Assembly (NCBI RefSeq): GCF_001984105.1
Contig: NZ_MTQM01000006.1
Span: 232,617-296,616, forward strand
Direction of reading: 5' to 3'
Origin: Microbacterium sp. CSI-V
Lineage (GTDB): Bacteria > Actinomycetota > Actinomycetes > Actinomycetales > Microbacteriaceae
Length of the DNA stretch: 64,000 bases
Both the position numbers and the translations under genes were made by a program. Below the pieces are notes generated by a model. The model did not search any database, had not been told where the DNA came from, and was given only the letters and a program-made list of their open reading frames with translations. This document shows, one piece after another, positions 45,912-53,250 of the stretch (positions within the stretch are counted from its first letter, which is position 1; each line of letters begins with the position of its first letter).

Positions 45912-45917
45912 AGTCTA
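45912..45917 (-). promoter_or_regulatory. Putative -10 of the MBL-Rieske gene
   Basis: TAGACT on the minus strand, 27 bp before the ATG, followed by a normal AGGAG site. Same hexamer as at 19140, 22318 and 50131. Confidence 0.5.
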
Positions 45918-45973
45918 CGCGGGGGTGACTGTGCACACGGTGGGCACAAGGTCCCGCGTCCCCCGCGCCCGCC

Positions 45974-48922
45974 TCAGCCGCCGAGGATCCTGCGGATGTC
46001 GTCGGCATCCAGCGCGTTCGCGAAGGCCGCGCCGTCGTCGAGCACCGCGCGCGAGAGGGCGGCTTTGCGCTGCTGCAGCTCGAGGACCTTCTCCTCGACG
46101 GTGCCCGCGGCGATGAGGCGGTAGACGAACACGCTGTTCGTCTGCCCGATGCGGTGCGTGCGGTCGATGGCCTGCGCCTCGGCGGCGGGGTTCCACCACG
46201 GGTCGAGGAGGAACACGTACTCGGCCTCCACGAGCGTCAGTCCGAACCCGCCCGCCTTGAGGCTGATGAGGAACACCGGGGCGTCTCCCCCGCGGAACCC
46301 CTCGACGACCTCGCCGCGCCGGGAGGTCGAGCCGTCGAGGTGCGCGTAGGCGAGGCCGGCGGCATCCAGGCGTTCGGCCGCGAGATCGAGGAACGAGGTG
46401 AACTGGCTGAAGACGAGCGCACGATGACCCTCGGATGCCACTTCGACCAGACGCTCGAGCAGGACGTCGAGCTTCGCCGAGCCGAGGTGCGCGTCGCGTT
46501 CGTCGATGAGGCCGGGGGCGAGCGCGAGCATGCGCAGCAGCGTGATCGACCGGAACACGATGAAGCGCTGCCGGTCGAGGTCGTCGAGGAGCCCCAGCAC
46601 CTTCTGCCTCTCGCGCTGCAGCACACGGTCGTACAGCTCGCGATGCCCGGGGGCGAGGGGTACGGCGATCGTCTGCTCCTGCTTCGGCGGCAGGTCGGCG
46701 GCCACGACGTCTTTCGTGCGGCGCAGCAGGAACGGGCGGACGCGCGAACGCAGACGCGCGAGGCTGCCGCGCCGGTGCTCCTCGGCCGCGGCGGCCGACA
46801 GCTCGGTCGGGGCGTCGGACGGCAGCTGCTCGATCGCGCGGACGTACTCCTCGCGGAACCGTCGCGCCGAGGGATACAGTCCCGGTGCCGCGAGCGCCAG
46901 CAGCGCCCACAGATCGTCGAGGCCGTTCTCGATCGGGGTTCCGGTGACCGCGAAGACCGAGTCGGCGCGGAGCGCGGCGACGGCTCGGTGGATGCGCGTC
47001 GCGGGGTTCTTCACGAACTGCGCTTCGTCGAGCACGACCCCGGCCCACGCCGGAACGGCGAACTCCGCCTCGTCGGTGCGCACGACGCCGTACGGCGCGA
47101 CGATGATGTCGGCGCCGTCGGCCAGCTGCGCGATCGTCCGCGTGCGCCGCACGGAGGTCGCCTCGACGGTGACGACGCGCAGGTCGGGCGCGAAGCGGGC
47201 CGCCTCGGCGCCCCACGTCGGCAGGACCGACGTCGGCGCGACGACGAGCCAGGGGCGACGCTCCCCGGTCTCCCGCGCGTGCGCGATGAGCGCGAGGATC
47301 TGCACCGTCTTCCCGAGACCCATGTCGTCGGCCAGGATGCCGCCGAGCCGGTGCGCGTGCAGCAGCGCGAGCCACGCGAGACCCTCGCGCTGGTACGGCC
47401 GGAGTTCGGCGCGGAACCCGGGTGGCGTCTCGACGGCGGGGACGGATGCCACGTCGCGCAGCGCTCGCGCGAGGTCGCGCCATTCGGTGGCGGCGCTCGA
47501 CTCGTCGGCGAGGTCTTCGAAGTCGCTCCACAGGGCGAGGTGGCGGCGCGGGATGCGGGGTCCGGTCTCCCATTCGTCGAGCTCGGCGGCTTCCTCGAGC
47601 AGATCCCGAAGCCGCTGCAGCGACGGATGCGCGAGCGAGAACCACGCCCCGTCCGAGAGCTTGATGCGCGTGCGGCCGCGCGAGAGCGCCGAGAAGAGCG
47701 TGCCGAACGGGATGGTCCGCCCGTCGATCACGACGACGATGCCGAGGTCGAACCAATCGCGCTCGGGCGACGGCACCGCGGTGATCGTGAGCGACGGGTC
47801 GCCGCGCAGTTCACGGAACGCGGGGACGGTGCCGCGGGTGACCACGCGCACGTCGTCGAGGAGGTCGAGGGCGGGAAGCACGCGCGTCGCGAAGGCGGCG
47901 GCGTCGGCGTCGCGCAGCACCCCTCGCGCCCTGACCGGCAGATCGGCGCGCTCAGCCCATGCGGCCTCGACGCGCCTCGCGATCTCGGACTCGGCCCTCG
48001 GGTCGCGCTCGTCGTCCGCCGGCAGTCCGTACGCGGCGCGGATGCCGCCCGGATAGACCCAGTCGAGCGCATACTCGACGGACTCGTCGTCGAGGTACGA
48101 CACCGTCGCCTCCAGCGTCGGTCGTGGCGGCGGAGGGGCGGGAACGCCCGGCCCCACGGCCAGCGGCCCCCGCCGCGCGAGCCTCGGGTACGCGTCCCGG
48201 AGGAACTCCCCCGCGTCCTCCGCCGGCACGATGACGGGTCCGTCGGCGAGCAGCGCCGGCAGCGGTGCCGGCAAGGATGCGGGGGCGAGGACCACCGGAA
48301 TCGGGTCGCGGTCGACTTCGAACCAGAAGAGCCCCGCCGTGCCGAGGGGCCGAACGCGCGTGGCATCCACCGCTCGTCCGTCGATCTCGATCGCCGCCGA
48401 CAGGCGCAGCGCGCCGCCCGCACCGGTGTCGACGGCCACCCTCGCCGACGCCTCGGACGCCAGCAGCACGTTCTGCTGCGGGTGCATGGAGACGAGAGGG
48501 ATGCCGAGCCCCGCCGCCGCCCGCAGGTGCGGCCAGAGGAGTGGCGAGGCGATCGCGTCGAGGGCGACGGTGTCGCTCGCGGCGACGAACGGTCCGGTGG
48601 TGCGCATGGCCTGGGCGAGGGCGTGGAGTTCGGCGAACCACGCGGCGTGCGTCGGGTCGAAGCGGCCGGTGGATCGGCGGACCGCGTCCCAGGTGGCATC
48701 CGCCCGGATCCACGTGTCGCGCGCCCCGCGTACGAGCGGTCGGGCGACGAGCTGCAGCTCGTCCTGCCGCCGCGCGAGCATGCGGGGCGTGACCGGGTCG
48801 ACGGACCGCGCCTCCCACCGGGACGGGTCGTACGCCTCGCGCTGGCGCAGCTCGATGCCGAGCGCCAGTGCGTCGAAGCCGGGGCGCTCGGCGTCGGGCA
48901 GGAGACCGCGCCAGTCGCTCAT
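45974..48922 (-). CDS. SNF2-family DNA-dependent ATPase
   Basis: 982 residues. The C-terminal half is a SNF2 motor: motif I DDMGLGKTVQ near residue 530, motif II VVLDEAQFVKN near 630, FAVTGTPIENGLDDLWALL (motif III), and in the second RecA lobe LVFSQFTSFLDL, SLKAGGFGLTLVEAEYV and DPWWNPAAEAQAIDRTHRIGQ (motifs V and VI). The N-terminal half (about 1-480) is an unassigned region, as in the HepA/Rad54-like bacterial SNF2 proteins. No SWIM zinc finger (CxCx8-CxH) is visible. Role: probably remodelling of nucleoprotein or stalled polymerase, not helicase strand separation. Element C lies 15 bp before its ATG. Confidence 0.9.
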   Translation of the reverse strand: MSDWRGLLPDAERPGFDALALGIELRQREAYDPSRWEARSVDPVTPRMLARRQDELQLVARPLVRGARDTWIRADATWDAVRRSTGRFDPTHAAWFAELHALAQAMRTTGPFVAASDTVALDAIASPLLWPHLRAAAGLGIPLVSMHPQQNVLLASEASARVAVDTGAGGALRLSAAIEIDGRAVDATRVRPLGTAGLFWFEVDRDPIPVVLAPASLPAPLPALLADGPVIVPAEDAGEFLRDAYPRLARRGPLAVGPGVPAPPPPRPTLEATVSYLDDESVEYALDWVYPGGIRAAYGLPADDERDPRAESEIARRVEAAWAERADLPVRARGVLRDADAAAFATRVLPALDLLDDVRVVTRGTVPAFRELRGDPSLTITAVPSPERDWFDLGIVVVIDGRTIPFGTLFSALSRGRTRIKLSDGAWFSLAHPSLQRLRDLLEEAAELDEWETGPRIPRRHLALWSDFEDLADESSAATEWRDLARALRDVASVPAVETPPGFRAELRPYQREGLAWLALLHAHRLGGILADDMGLGKTVQILALIAHARETGERRPWLVVAPTSVLPTWGAEAARFAPDLRVVTVEATSVRRTRTIAQLADGADIIVAPYGVVRTDEAEFAVPAWAGVVLDEAQFVKNPATRIHRAVAALRADSVFAVTGTPIENGLDDLWALLALAAPGLYPSARRFREEYVRAIEQLPSDAPTELSAAAAEEHRRGSLARLRSRVRPFLLRRTKDVVAADLPPKQEQTIAVPLAPGHRELYDRVLQRERQKVLGLLDDLDRQRFIVFRSITLLRMLALAPGLIDERDAHLGSAKLDVLLERLVEVASEGHRALVFSQFTSFLDLAAERLDAAGLAYAHLDGSTSRRGEVVEGFRGGDAPVFLISLKAGGFGLTLVEAEYVFLLDPWWNPAAEAQAIDRTHRIGQTNSVFVYRLIAAGTVEEKVLELQQRKAALSRAVLDDGAAFANALDADDIRRILGG

Positions 48923-48937
48923 GCGGTGTCCGCTGCG

Positions 48938-49004
48938 GCATAAACGCGATCGGCGCGCAGAAACGCGCTGTCCTCGTGTTTATGCGCGGGAATCGCGTTT
49001 ATGC
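48938..49004. repeat. Large intergenic inverted repeat, element C
   Basis: Two 27-nt arms (48938-48964 and 48978-49004) with a 13-nt spacer match at 23 of 27 positions; three mismatches are clustered in the middle of the arm. Each arm has two direct copies of a GCATAAAC-like word (GCATAAACGCG and GCAGAAACGCG), so the element is word-word-inverse-inverse like element A. It lies between nusB and the SNF2 gene, 15 bp before the SNF2 ATG. The surrounding 172-bp gap holds no gene. Confidence 0.8.
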
Positions 49005-49094
49005 GTGTTCCGGGCGCGCGCAACGCCGCCGCCCGCGAACGCGACGACGCGACCCGCGAGAAGAGCGGGCCGCGCCGGAACACGTCGATGAACG

Positions 49095-49505
49095 TCAGGA
49101 CGAGCGGGCGATCCGGGCGAGGACGCCGTGCACGAACGAGCCGGAGTCGTCGGTGGAGAACTCCTTCGCGAGCTCGACCGCCTCGTCGATCGCGACGGCG
49201 GTGGGCACGTCGTCGTTGTAGAGGATCTCCCACGCGCCCATGCGCAGCAGGGCGCGGTCGACGGCGGGCATGCGCTGCAGCGACCAGTCCTTCGCGAACG
49301 TGGTGATCTGCTCGTCGATCGCGTCACGGTTGTCGATGACGCCGTCCACGATGTCGCGGGCGTACAGCCACGACGCCTGGCGGTCGGGCTCGGACGCCGC
49401 GCGCTTGGCTTCGACGGCGAGCATCACGGGCAGCTCTTCGCCGCGGACGTCGGCCTGGAACAGGATGTCGAGGGCGCGCTTGCGCGCCTTTGTGCGAGCG
49501 CTCAA
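49095..49505 (-). CDS. nusB: Transcription antitermination factor NusB
   Basis: 136 residues, all-helical. ARKRALDILFQADVRG at the N-terminus, LQRMPAVDRALLRMGAWEIL and VPTAVAIDEAVELAKEFSTDDSGSFVHGVL-type helices match NusB. With NusE (S10) it binds BoxA in rRNA leaders and prevents premature termination. It follows efp by 2 bp, conserved in actinobacteria. No hairpin terminator is evident behind it before element C. Confidence 0.95.
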   Translation of the reverse strand: MSARTKARKRALDILFQADVRGEELPVMLAVEAKRAASEPDRQASWLYARDIVDGVIDNRDAIDEQITTFAKDWSLQRMPAVDRALLRMGAWEILYNDDVPTAVAIDEAVELAKEFSTDDSGSFVHGVLARIARSS

Positions 49506-49507
49506 GG

Positions 49508-50068
49508 TCAGCTGATGCGGCCGAGGTACTCGCCGGTGCGAGTGTCGACCTTGATCTTCGTGCCGGTCTCGAGGAACAGCGGAACCTGCATCTCGTAGCC
49601 GGTCTCGACGGTGGCGGGCTTGGTGCCGGCCGACGAGCGGTCGCCCTGCAGGCCCGGCTCGGTGTAGGTGACCTCGAGCACGACGGACGGCGGGAGCTCG
49701 ATGTAGAGCGGGTTGCCGTTGTTCAGCGCGATCTGCACCTGCTGGTTCTCGAGCAGGAAGTTGGCGGCGTCGCCGACCGTGGCGGCGCCCACCGTGATCT
49801 GGTCGTAGTCGGCGACGTCCATGAAGACGAAGCCTTCGCCGTCGTTGTACAGGTACGTGAAGTCGCGGCGGTCGACGTTCTCGATGTCGATCTTGGCGCC
49901 GGCGTTGAACGTCTTGTCGACGACCTTGCCCGACATGACGTTCTTCATCTTCGTGCGGACGAACGCGCCGCCCTTGCCGGGCTTGACGTGCTGGAACTCC
50001 ACGATGCTCCAGAGCTGACCGTCGATGTTCAGGACGACGCCGTTCTTGATGTCTGCGGTGGATGCCAT
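49508..50068 (-). CDS. efp: Translation elongation factor P
   Basis: 186 residues, three beta-barrel domains. [29 protein letters not shown] shows domain I (quoted only in part: VKPGKGGAF) with the loop-tip residue region, [15 protein letters not shown] follows, and the signature near the C-terminus reads [20 protein letters not shown]. It relieves ribosome stalling at polyproline. No epmA/epmB or other modification genes are near. A TAGACT -10 (50131-50136) precedes it with a leader of about 55 nt, so efp-nusB can be expressed apart from the catabolic genes upstream. Confidence 0.97.
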   Translation of the reverse strand: MASTADIKNGVVLNIDGQLWSIVEFQHVKPGKGGAFVRTKMKNVMSGKVVDKTFNAGAKIDIENVDRRDFTYLYNDGEGFVFMDVADYDQITVGAATVGDAANFLLENQQVQIALNNGNPLYIELPPSVVLEVTYTEPGLQGDRSSAGTKPATVETGYEMQVPLFLETGTKIKVDTRTGEYLGRIS

Positions 50069-50130
50069 GAGCTTCGATGTTCCGTTTCGTGAGTCGGTGG
50101 GGCGTCGCGTCGGCGCTCGCCCAGCGATCC

Positions 50131-50136
50131 AGTCTA
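50131..50136 (-). promoter_or_regulatory. Putative -10 of efp-nusB
   Basis: TAGACT on the minus strand, 62 bp before the efp ATG and just past the aroQ stop (50150). Confidence 0.5.
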
Positions 50137-50149
50137 CGCGATGGGTCGC

Positions 50150-50608
50150 TCAGCCGTCGGCGCGGCCGCTGACGACGTCGACGAGGAGGTCGACGGCGCG
50201 CGCGTATCCGGGTACGCCCTCGCCGATCACGTGAACGGCGGCGACGTCTTCGATGTACGAGAAGTGCCGGAAGCTCTCGCGCTCGCGGATGTTCGAGATG
50301 TGCACTTCGGCCACGGGAAGAGCCACGGATGCCAGGGCGTCGCGCAGCGCGATCGAGGTGTGCGTGAGTCCCCCGGCGTTGATCACGACGCCGGCGCAGT
50401 CGAGGCGGGCGGCGTGGATCGCGTCGATGAGCACCCCCTCGTGGTTGCTCTGGATCGCGCGGACCTCGAGACCGTGGCGCTCGGCCGCCTCGGCTGTCAC
50501 GCGCTCGACGTCGGCGAGGGTGTCGTGCCCGTAGATCTCGGGCTGGCGGGTGCCGAGCAGGTTGAGGTTGGGACCGTTGACAAGGAGGAGGCGGCGCGGC
50601 GTGCTCAC
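50150..50608 (-). CDS. aroQ: Type II 3-dehydroquinate dehydratase
   Basis: 152 residues from GTG at 50608 (an in-frame GTG at 50617 would add 3 residues). LLVNGPNLNLLGTRQPEIYG has the catalytic Tyr; QSNHEG, INAGGLTHTSIALRDAL and EVHISN (catalytic His) complete the dodecameric type II active site. It interconverts 3-dehydroquinate and 3-dehydroshikimate, a step shared by chorismate synthesis and quinate breakdown. It lies 13 bp behind the qsuB-like gene and is likely co-transcribed with it. A TAGCGT hexamer (50616-50621), directly behind the qsuB-like stop and 7 bp before this GTG, could drive it alone. Confidence 0.93.
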   Translation of the reverse strand: MSTPRRLLLVNGPNLNLLGTRQPEIYGHDTLADVERVTAEAAERHGLEVRAIQSNHEGVLIDAIHAARLDCAGVVINAGGLTHTSIALRDALASVALPVAEVHISNIRERESFRHFSYIEDVAAVHVIGEGVPGYARAVDLLVDVVSGRADG

Positions 50609-50615
50609 CCGAGGC

Positions 50616-50621
50616 ACGCTA
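50616..50621 (-). promoter_or_regulatory. Possible internal -10 of aroQ
   Basis: TAGCGT on the minus strand, immediately after the TGA of the qsuB-like gene and 7 bp before GTG 50608. It fits the leaderless pattern seen elsewhere in the window. Confidence 0.35.
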
Positions 50622-52448
50622 TCAGCGTCCCCGCTGCGCGGTCAGACGCACCGGTGCCGTGCCCGCCGCGAACCCGGCGTAGTCGCCGATGCGCTCGACG
50701 AACTCCAGGAACACCTCGCCGATGGTGCGCGTGTAGAAGTGCAGGTATTCCCCGGCGGCATCCCGGTCGTAGCCGAGGTGCAGGTCGCGCAGCTCGTCGA
50801 CGAAATCCTCCGCGAGGTCGAATCGGGCGGCGATGTCGTCGTAGTAGTTGGCGGGCATCTCCAGCGGCCGGAACCCGCGCGTGCGCGCGGCGCGGGCGAG
50901 CGCACGGACGTCGGTGCACCGGAAGGCGGCGTGCTGGGGAAGGACGGTGGATCCGTCGCCTCCTCGCTCGGCCAGGATCGGGGGCGCGACGTTCAGCGGG
51001 ATGCGGATCGCCCCGTTCGGCGCCGTGAGCACACGGCTCTCGACCAGTCCCTGGGGGCCGGGGACGTCGGTGCGGCTGTCGAGCGACAGGGCAAATCCGG
51101 CGGTGTAGAACAGCGTCGACTCCTCCACCACCTGCCACGGCTGCGTGAGGCTGATGTGGTCCACGGCGAGCACCGGACTCTCGCGCGGCGGCTCGCCGTG
51201 CTCGAACTCCCGCACCCACGCGGGGTCGCCCTCGTCCGCCGCCTGCGCCCAATAGATCTCGGTGCCGTCGGGGGCGACTGCGCCGTCCAGGCGCTCCTCG
51301 CTGGCGTAGGTGCGCCGGTAGGCGCGCGGTACCCGCAGGTCGTGCATGCGCAGGTCGACGGCTTCGGCGTCGTCCACCTCGAAACCGATCGCCGCGAGCC
51401 GGGGGGCCTGGCCGCGCGCGTGCTGTTCGTTGAGGATCACGCGCGCCTCCCCCGCGGTCCAGAGCGTCACGGGCTTCGTGCGGTGCCGCCCGCGCGGGGT
51501 GAATCCGAGCTGCGCCAGCAGCTCTTCGACGGAGGAGGTGTCCTCGGCGGTGATCTCGACGAAGTCGACATCGGAGGGTGCCGCCGAGTCGGGCAGCATC
51601 GCGATGTCGGGGCGGGACGCCGTGGCATCCGGCGCGTGCCGCGCGACCGCGTCCTCCAGCCACCGCAGCGACCGGCGGGCATGCAGCGCGGTGCGGCGGG
51701 GATCGGTCTGCCGGAACGTGTCGTTGAAGACCTCGAGCGACCACGGTCCGGTGTACCCGGCGGCGACGATGCGCGCGGTGAAGTCCACGAGGTCGAAACC
51801 GCCCTCACCGGGGAAGAGCCGGTGGTGCCGGCTCCACGACAGCACGTCCATCGAGAGCAGCGGCGCGTCGGCGAGCTGCACGAAGAAGATGCGGTCCCCC
51901 GGGATATCGGCGATCGCGGCGGGATCGTGCCCGCGCGAGAGCAGGTGGAACGAGTCGAGGCAGATCCCCACGGCGGGGTGATCGGCGAGCTCGACGATCC
52001 GCCACGCGCGGCGGTAGTCGTCGACGTAGCGTCCCCAGGCGAGGGCTTCGAAGGCGATCCGGATGCCATAGCCCTCCGCCAGCTCGCCGAGGCGCCGCAG
52101 CTGGCTCGCGGACACCGCGTCGTCGTCGACGGTCGCGGTGGCGACGTTGCTGCAGCACAGGACCAGGTCCATGCCGAGGCGCCGCATGAGGCGGAACTTC
52201 GCCGCCGCGCGCCGCAGCACGGCCGCGAAGGCCTCCTCGTCGACTCCCTCGACGTCGCGCATCGGCTGGTAGAGGTCGAGGCTGAGCCCGAGTCGCGCGG
52301 CGAGGGCTGCGATCTCCTCGGGGCTCTCGGGGGCGGCCAACAGATCCGGTTCGAAGATCTCGACGCCGTCGAATCCCGCGGCGGCGCAGGCGTGGAGCTT
52401 GTCGGCGAGAGTGCCGCTGACGCACACGGTCGCGATCGAGGTCTTCAT
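50622..52448 (-). CDS. qsuB: Two-domain 3-dehydroshikimate dehydratase (QsuB/QuiC1-like)
   Basis: 608 residues from ATG at 52448. The N-terminal sugar-phosphate-isomerase TIM barrel (about 1-280) has metal ligands in AFEALAWGRY (Glu), CLDSFHLLSRG (Asp, His) and SLEVFND (Glu). It should convert 3-dehydroshikimate to protocatechuate. The C-terminal half is an HPPD-like vicinal-oxygen-chelate region retaining VDHISL (His), QHAAFRC (His) and FLEFVER (Glu), the three iron-ligand positions. The same fusion is known in Corynebacterium QsuB and Pseudomonas QuiC1. There is no Shine-Dalgarno sequence; TACATT (52457-52462) inside the operator lies 8 bp before the ATG. It diverges from tetR and precedes aroQ. 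Confidence 0.88.
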   Translation of the reverse strand: MKTSIATVCVSGTLADKLHACAAAGFDGVEIFEPDLLAAPESPEEIAALAARLGLSLDLYQPMRDVEGVDEEAFAAVLRRAAAKFRLMRRLGMDLVLCCSNVATATVDDDAVSASQLRRLGELAEGYGIRIAFEALAWGRYVDDYRRAWRIVELADHPAVGICLDSFHLLSRGHDPAAIADIPGDRIFFVQLADAPLLSMDVLSWSRHHRLFPGEGGFDLVDFTARIVAAGYTGPWSLEVFNDTFRQTDPRRTALHARRSLRWLEDAVARHAPDATASRPDIAMLPDSAAPSDVDFVEITAEDTSSVEELLAQLGFTPRGRHRTKPVTLWTAGEARVILNEQHARGQAPRLAAIGFEVDDAEAVDLRMHDLRVPRAYRRTYASEERLDGAVAPDGTEIYWAQAADEGDPAWVREFEHGEPPRESPVLAVDHISLTQPWQVVEESTLFYTAGFALSLDSRTDVPGPQGLVESRVLTAPNGAIRIPLNVAPPILAERGGDGSTVLPQHAAFRCTDVRALARAARTRGFRPLEMPANYYDDIAARFDLAEDFVDELRDLHLGYDRDAAGEYLHFYTRTIGEVFLEFVERIGDYAGFAAGTAPVRLTAQRGR

Positions 52449-52458
52449 GGGCGCCGAA

Positions 52459-52474
52459 TGTACCATCCAGTACA
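52459..52474. promoter_or_regulatory. TetR operator O1 (qsuB-tetR intergenic)
   Basis: TGTAC-CATCCA-GTACA, 5-bp perfect arms with a 6-bp centre, in the 50-bp divergent gap. Its twin O2 at 53188-53203 shares GTACC at the left and AGTACA at the right. It overlaps the putative -10 of the qsuB-like gene (TACATT) and the -35 zone of tetR, so binding would repress both. Confidence 0.75.
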
Positions 52475-52486
52475 TAGCCCGTCCAC

Positions 52487-52492
52487 TAGTCT
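52487..52492 (+). promoter_or_regulatory. Putative -10 of tetR (leaderless)
   Basis: TAGTCT, 6 bp before the ATG at 52499. No ribosome binding site. Confidence 0.5.
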
Positions 52493-52498
52493 GGGCCG

Positions 52499-53131
52499 AT
52501 GCCCGAGGTTCGCCGCGACGCCGAGCGCACCCGCGCCGAGCTCCTCGCCGTCGCGACCGAGGTCTTCGCCGAAGACGGCTACTCCGGCGCCCGAGTCGAC
52601 GAGATCGCCGCGCGCACCCGCACGACCAAGCGGATGATCTACTACTACTTCGGCGGCAAGGAAGGGCTGTATCGCGCCGTCCTCGAAGAGGCCTACCGCG
52701 GAATCCGCGAGGCCGAGCGCGGCATCGATGTCGATCACGCCGACCCCGTTCAGGCGGTGCGCGCGCTCGCCGAGGTCACGTTCGACCATCACGTGCAGCA
52801 TGACGCGTTCATCCGTCTCGTCGCGATCGAGAACATCCACCGCGGCGAGTTCATCCGCCAGATCGACGGACTGCGCGAGGCCTCGAAGCCCGCGAAGGAC
52901 GTGCTCGACGAGATCCTCCAGCGAGGTCGTGCCGCCGGGCTGTTCCGCGACGACGTCGAGGCGATCGACGTGCACCTGGTGATCAGTGCGTACTGCGTGT
53001 TCCAGGTCGCCAATCGGTACACGTTCGGGCACCTCTTCGACGTCGACATGGCCGAGGCCGGGCGTCGCGCCCACCTGCGGTCCGTCATCGGCGACGTCGT
53101 CGTCGGGTGGCTCACCTCCCCCGCCGCCTGA
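52499..53131 (+). CDS. TetR-family repressor of the shikimate catabolic genes
   Basis: 210 residues. The N-terminal DNA-binding domain has RDAERTRAELLAVATEVFAEDGY followed by the helix-turn-helix (RVDEIAARTRTTKRMIYYYF, about 33-52) and GGKEGLYRAV. The C-terminal ligand and dimer domain (about 75-210) is helical with HVQHDAFIRLVAIENIHRGEFI, as in TetR members next to aromatic catabolism genes. Two matching palindromes (O1 before it, O2 after it) make it very probably the local regulator and self-regulator. The inducer is inferred to be a pathway intermediate such as 3-dehydroshikimate, quinate or protocatechuate. Known qsu/qui clusters often use LysR- or IclR-type regulators instead. Confidence 0.88.
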   Translation: MPEVRRDAERTRAELLAVATEVFAEDGYSGARVDEIAARTRTTKRMIYYYFGGKEGLYRAVLEEAYRGIREAERGIDVDHADPVQAVRALAEVTFDHHVQHDAFIRLVAIENIHRGEFIRQIDGLREASKPAKDVLDEILQRGRAAGLFRDDVEAIDVHLVISAYCVFQVANRYTFGHLFDVDMAEAGRRAHLRSVIGDVVVGWLTSPAA

Positions 53132-53153
53132 AGCCTCGGCATTCATGCACCTG

Positions 53154-53182
53154 TTGACAGGCGCTGTTCGTCGTGCTTTTCT
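53154..53182 (+). promoter_or_regulatory. Putative promoter of the qsuD-like gene and transporter
   Basis: A perfect -35 TTGACA (53154-53159) followed after 17 bp by TTTTCT (53177-53182), a weak -10. Operator O2 begins 5 bp downstream, over the expected transcription start. Confidence 0.5.
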
Positions 53183-53187
53183 GTGAA

Positions 53188-53203
53188 CGTACCGGTTAGT
53201 ACA
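53188..53203. promoter_or_regulatory. TetR operator O2 (upstream of the qsuD-like gene)
   Basis: CGTAC-CGGTTA-GTACA, same spacing as O1; the arms pair over GTAC-N6-GTAC. It is placed between the promoter and the AAGGAG site of the dehydrogenase gene, so bound repressor would block transcription start. Confidence 0.75.
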
Positions 53204-53250
53204 TTCGGCGGTTGCCGAGAACGACCGGGGTCCGGAAACGAAGGAGTACC

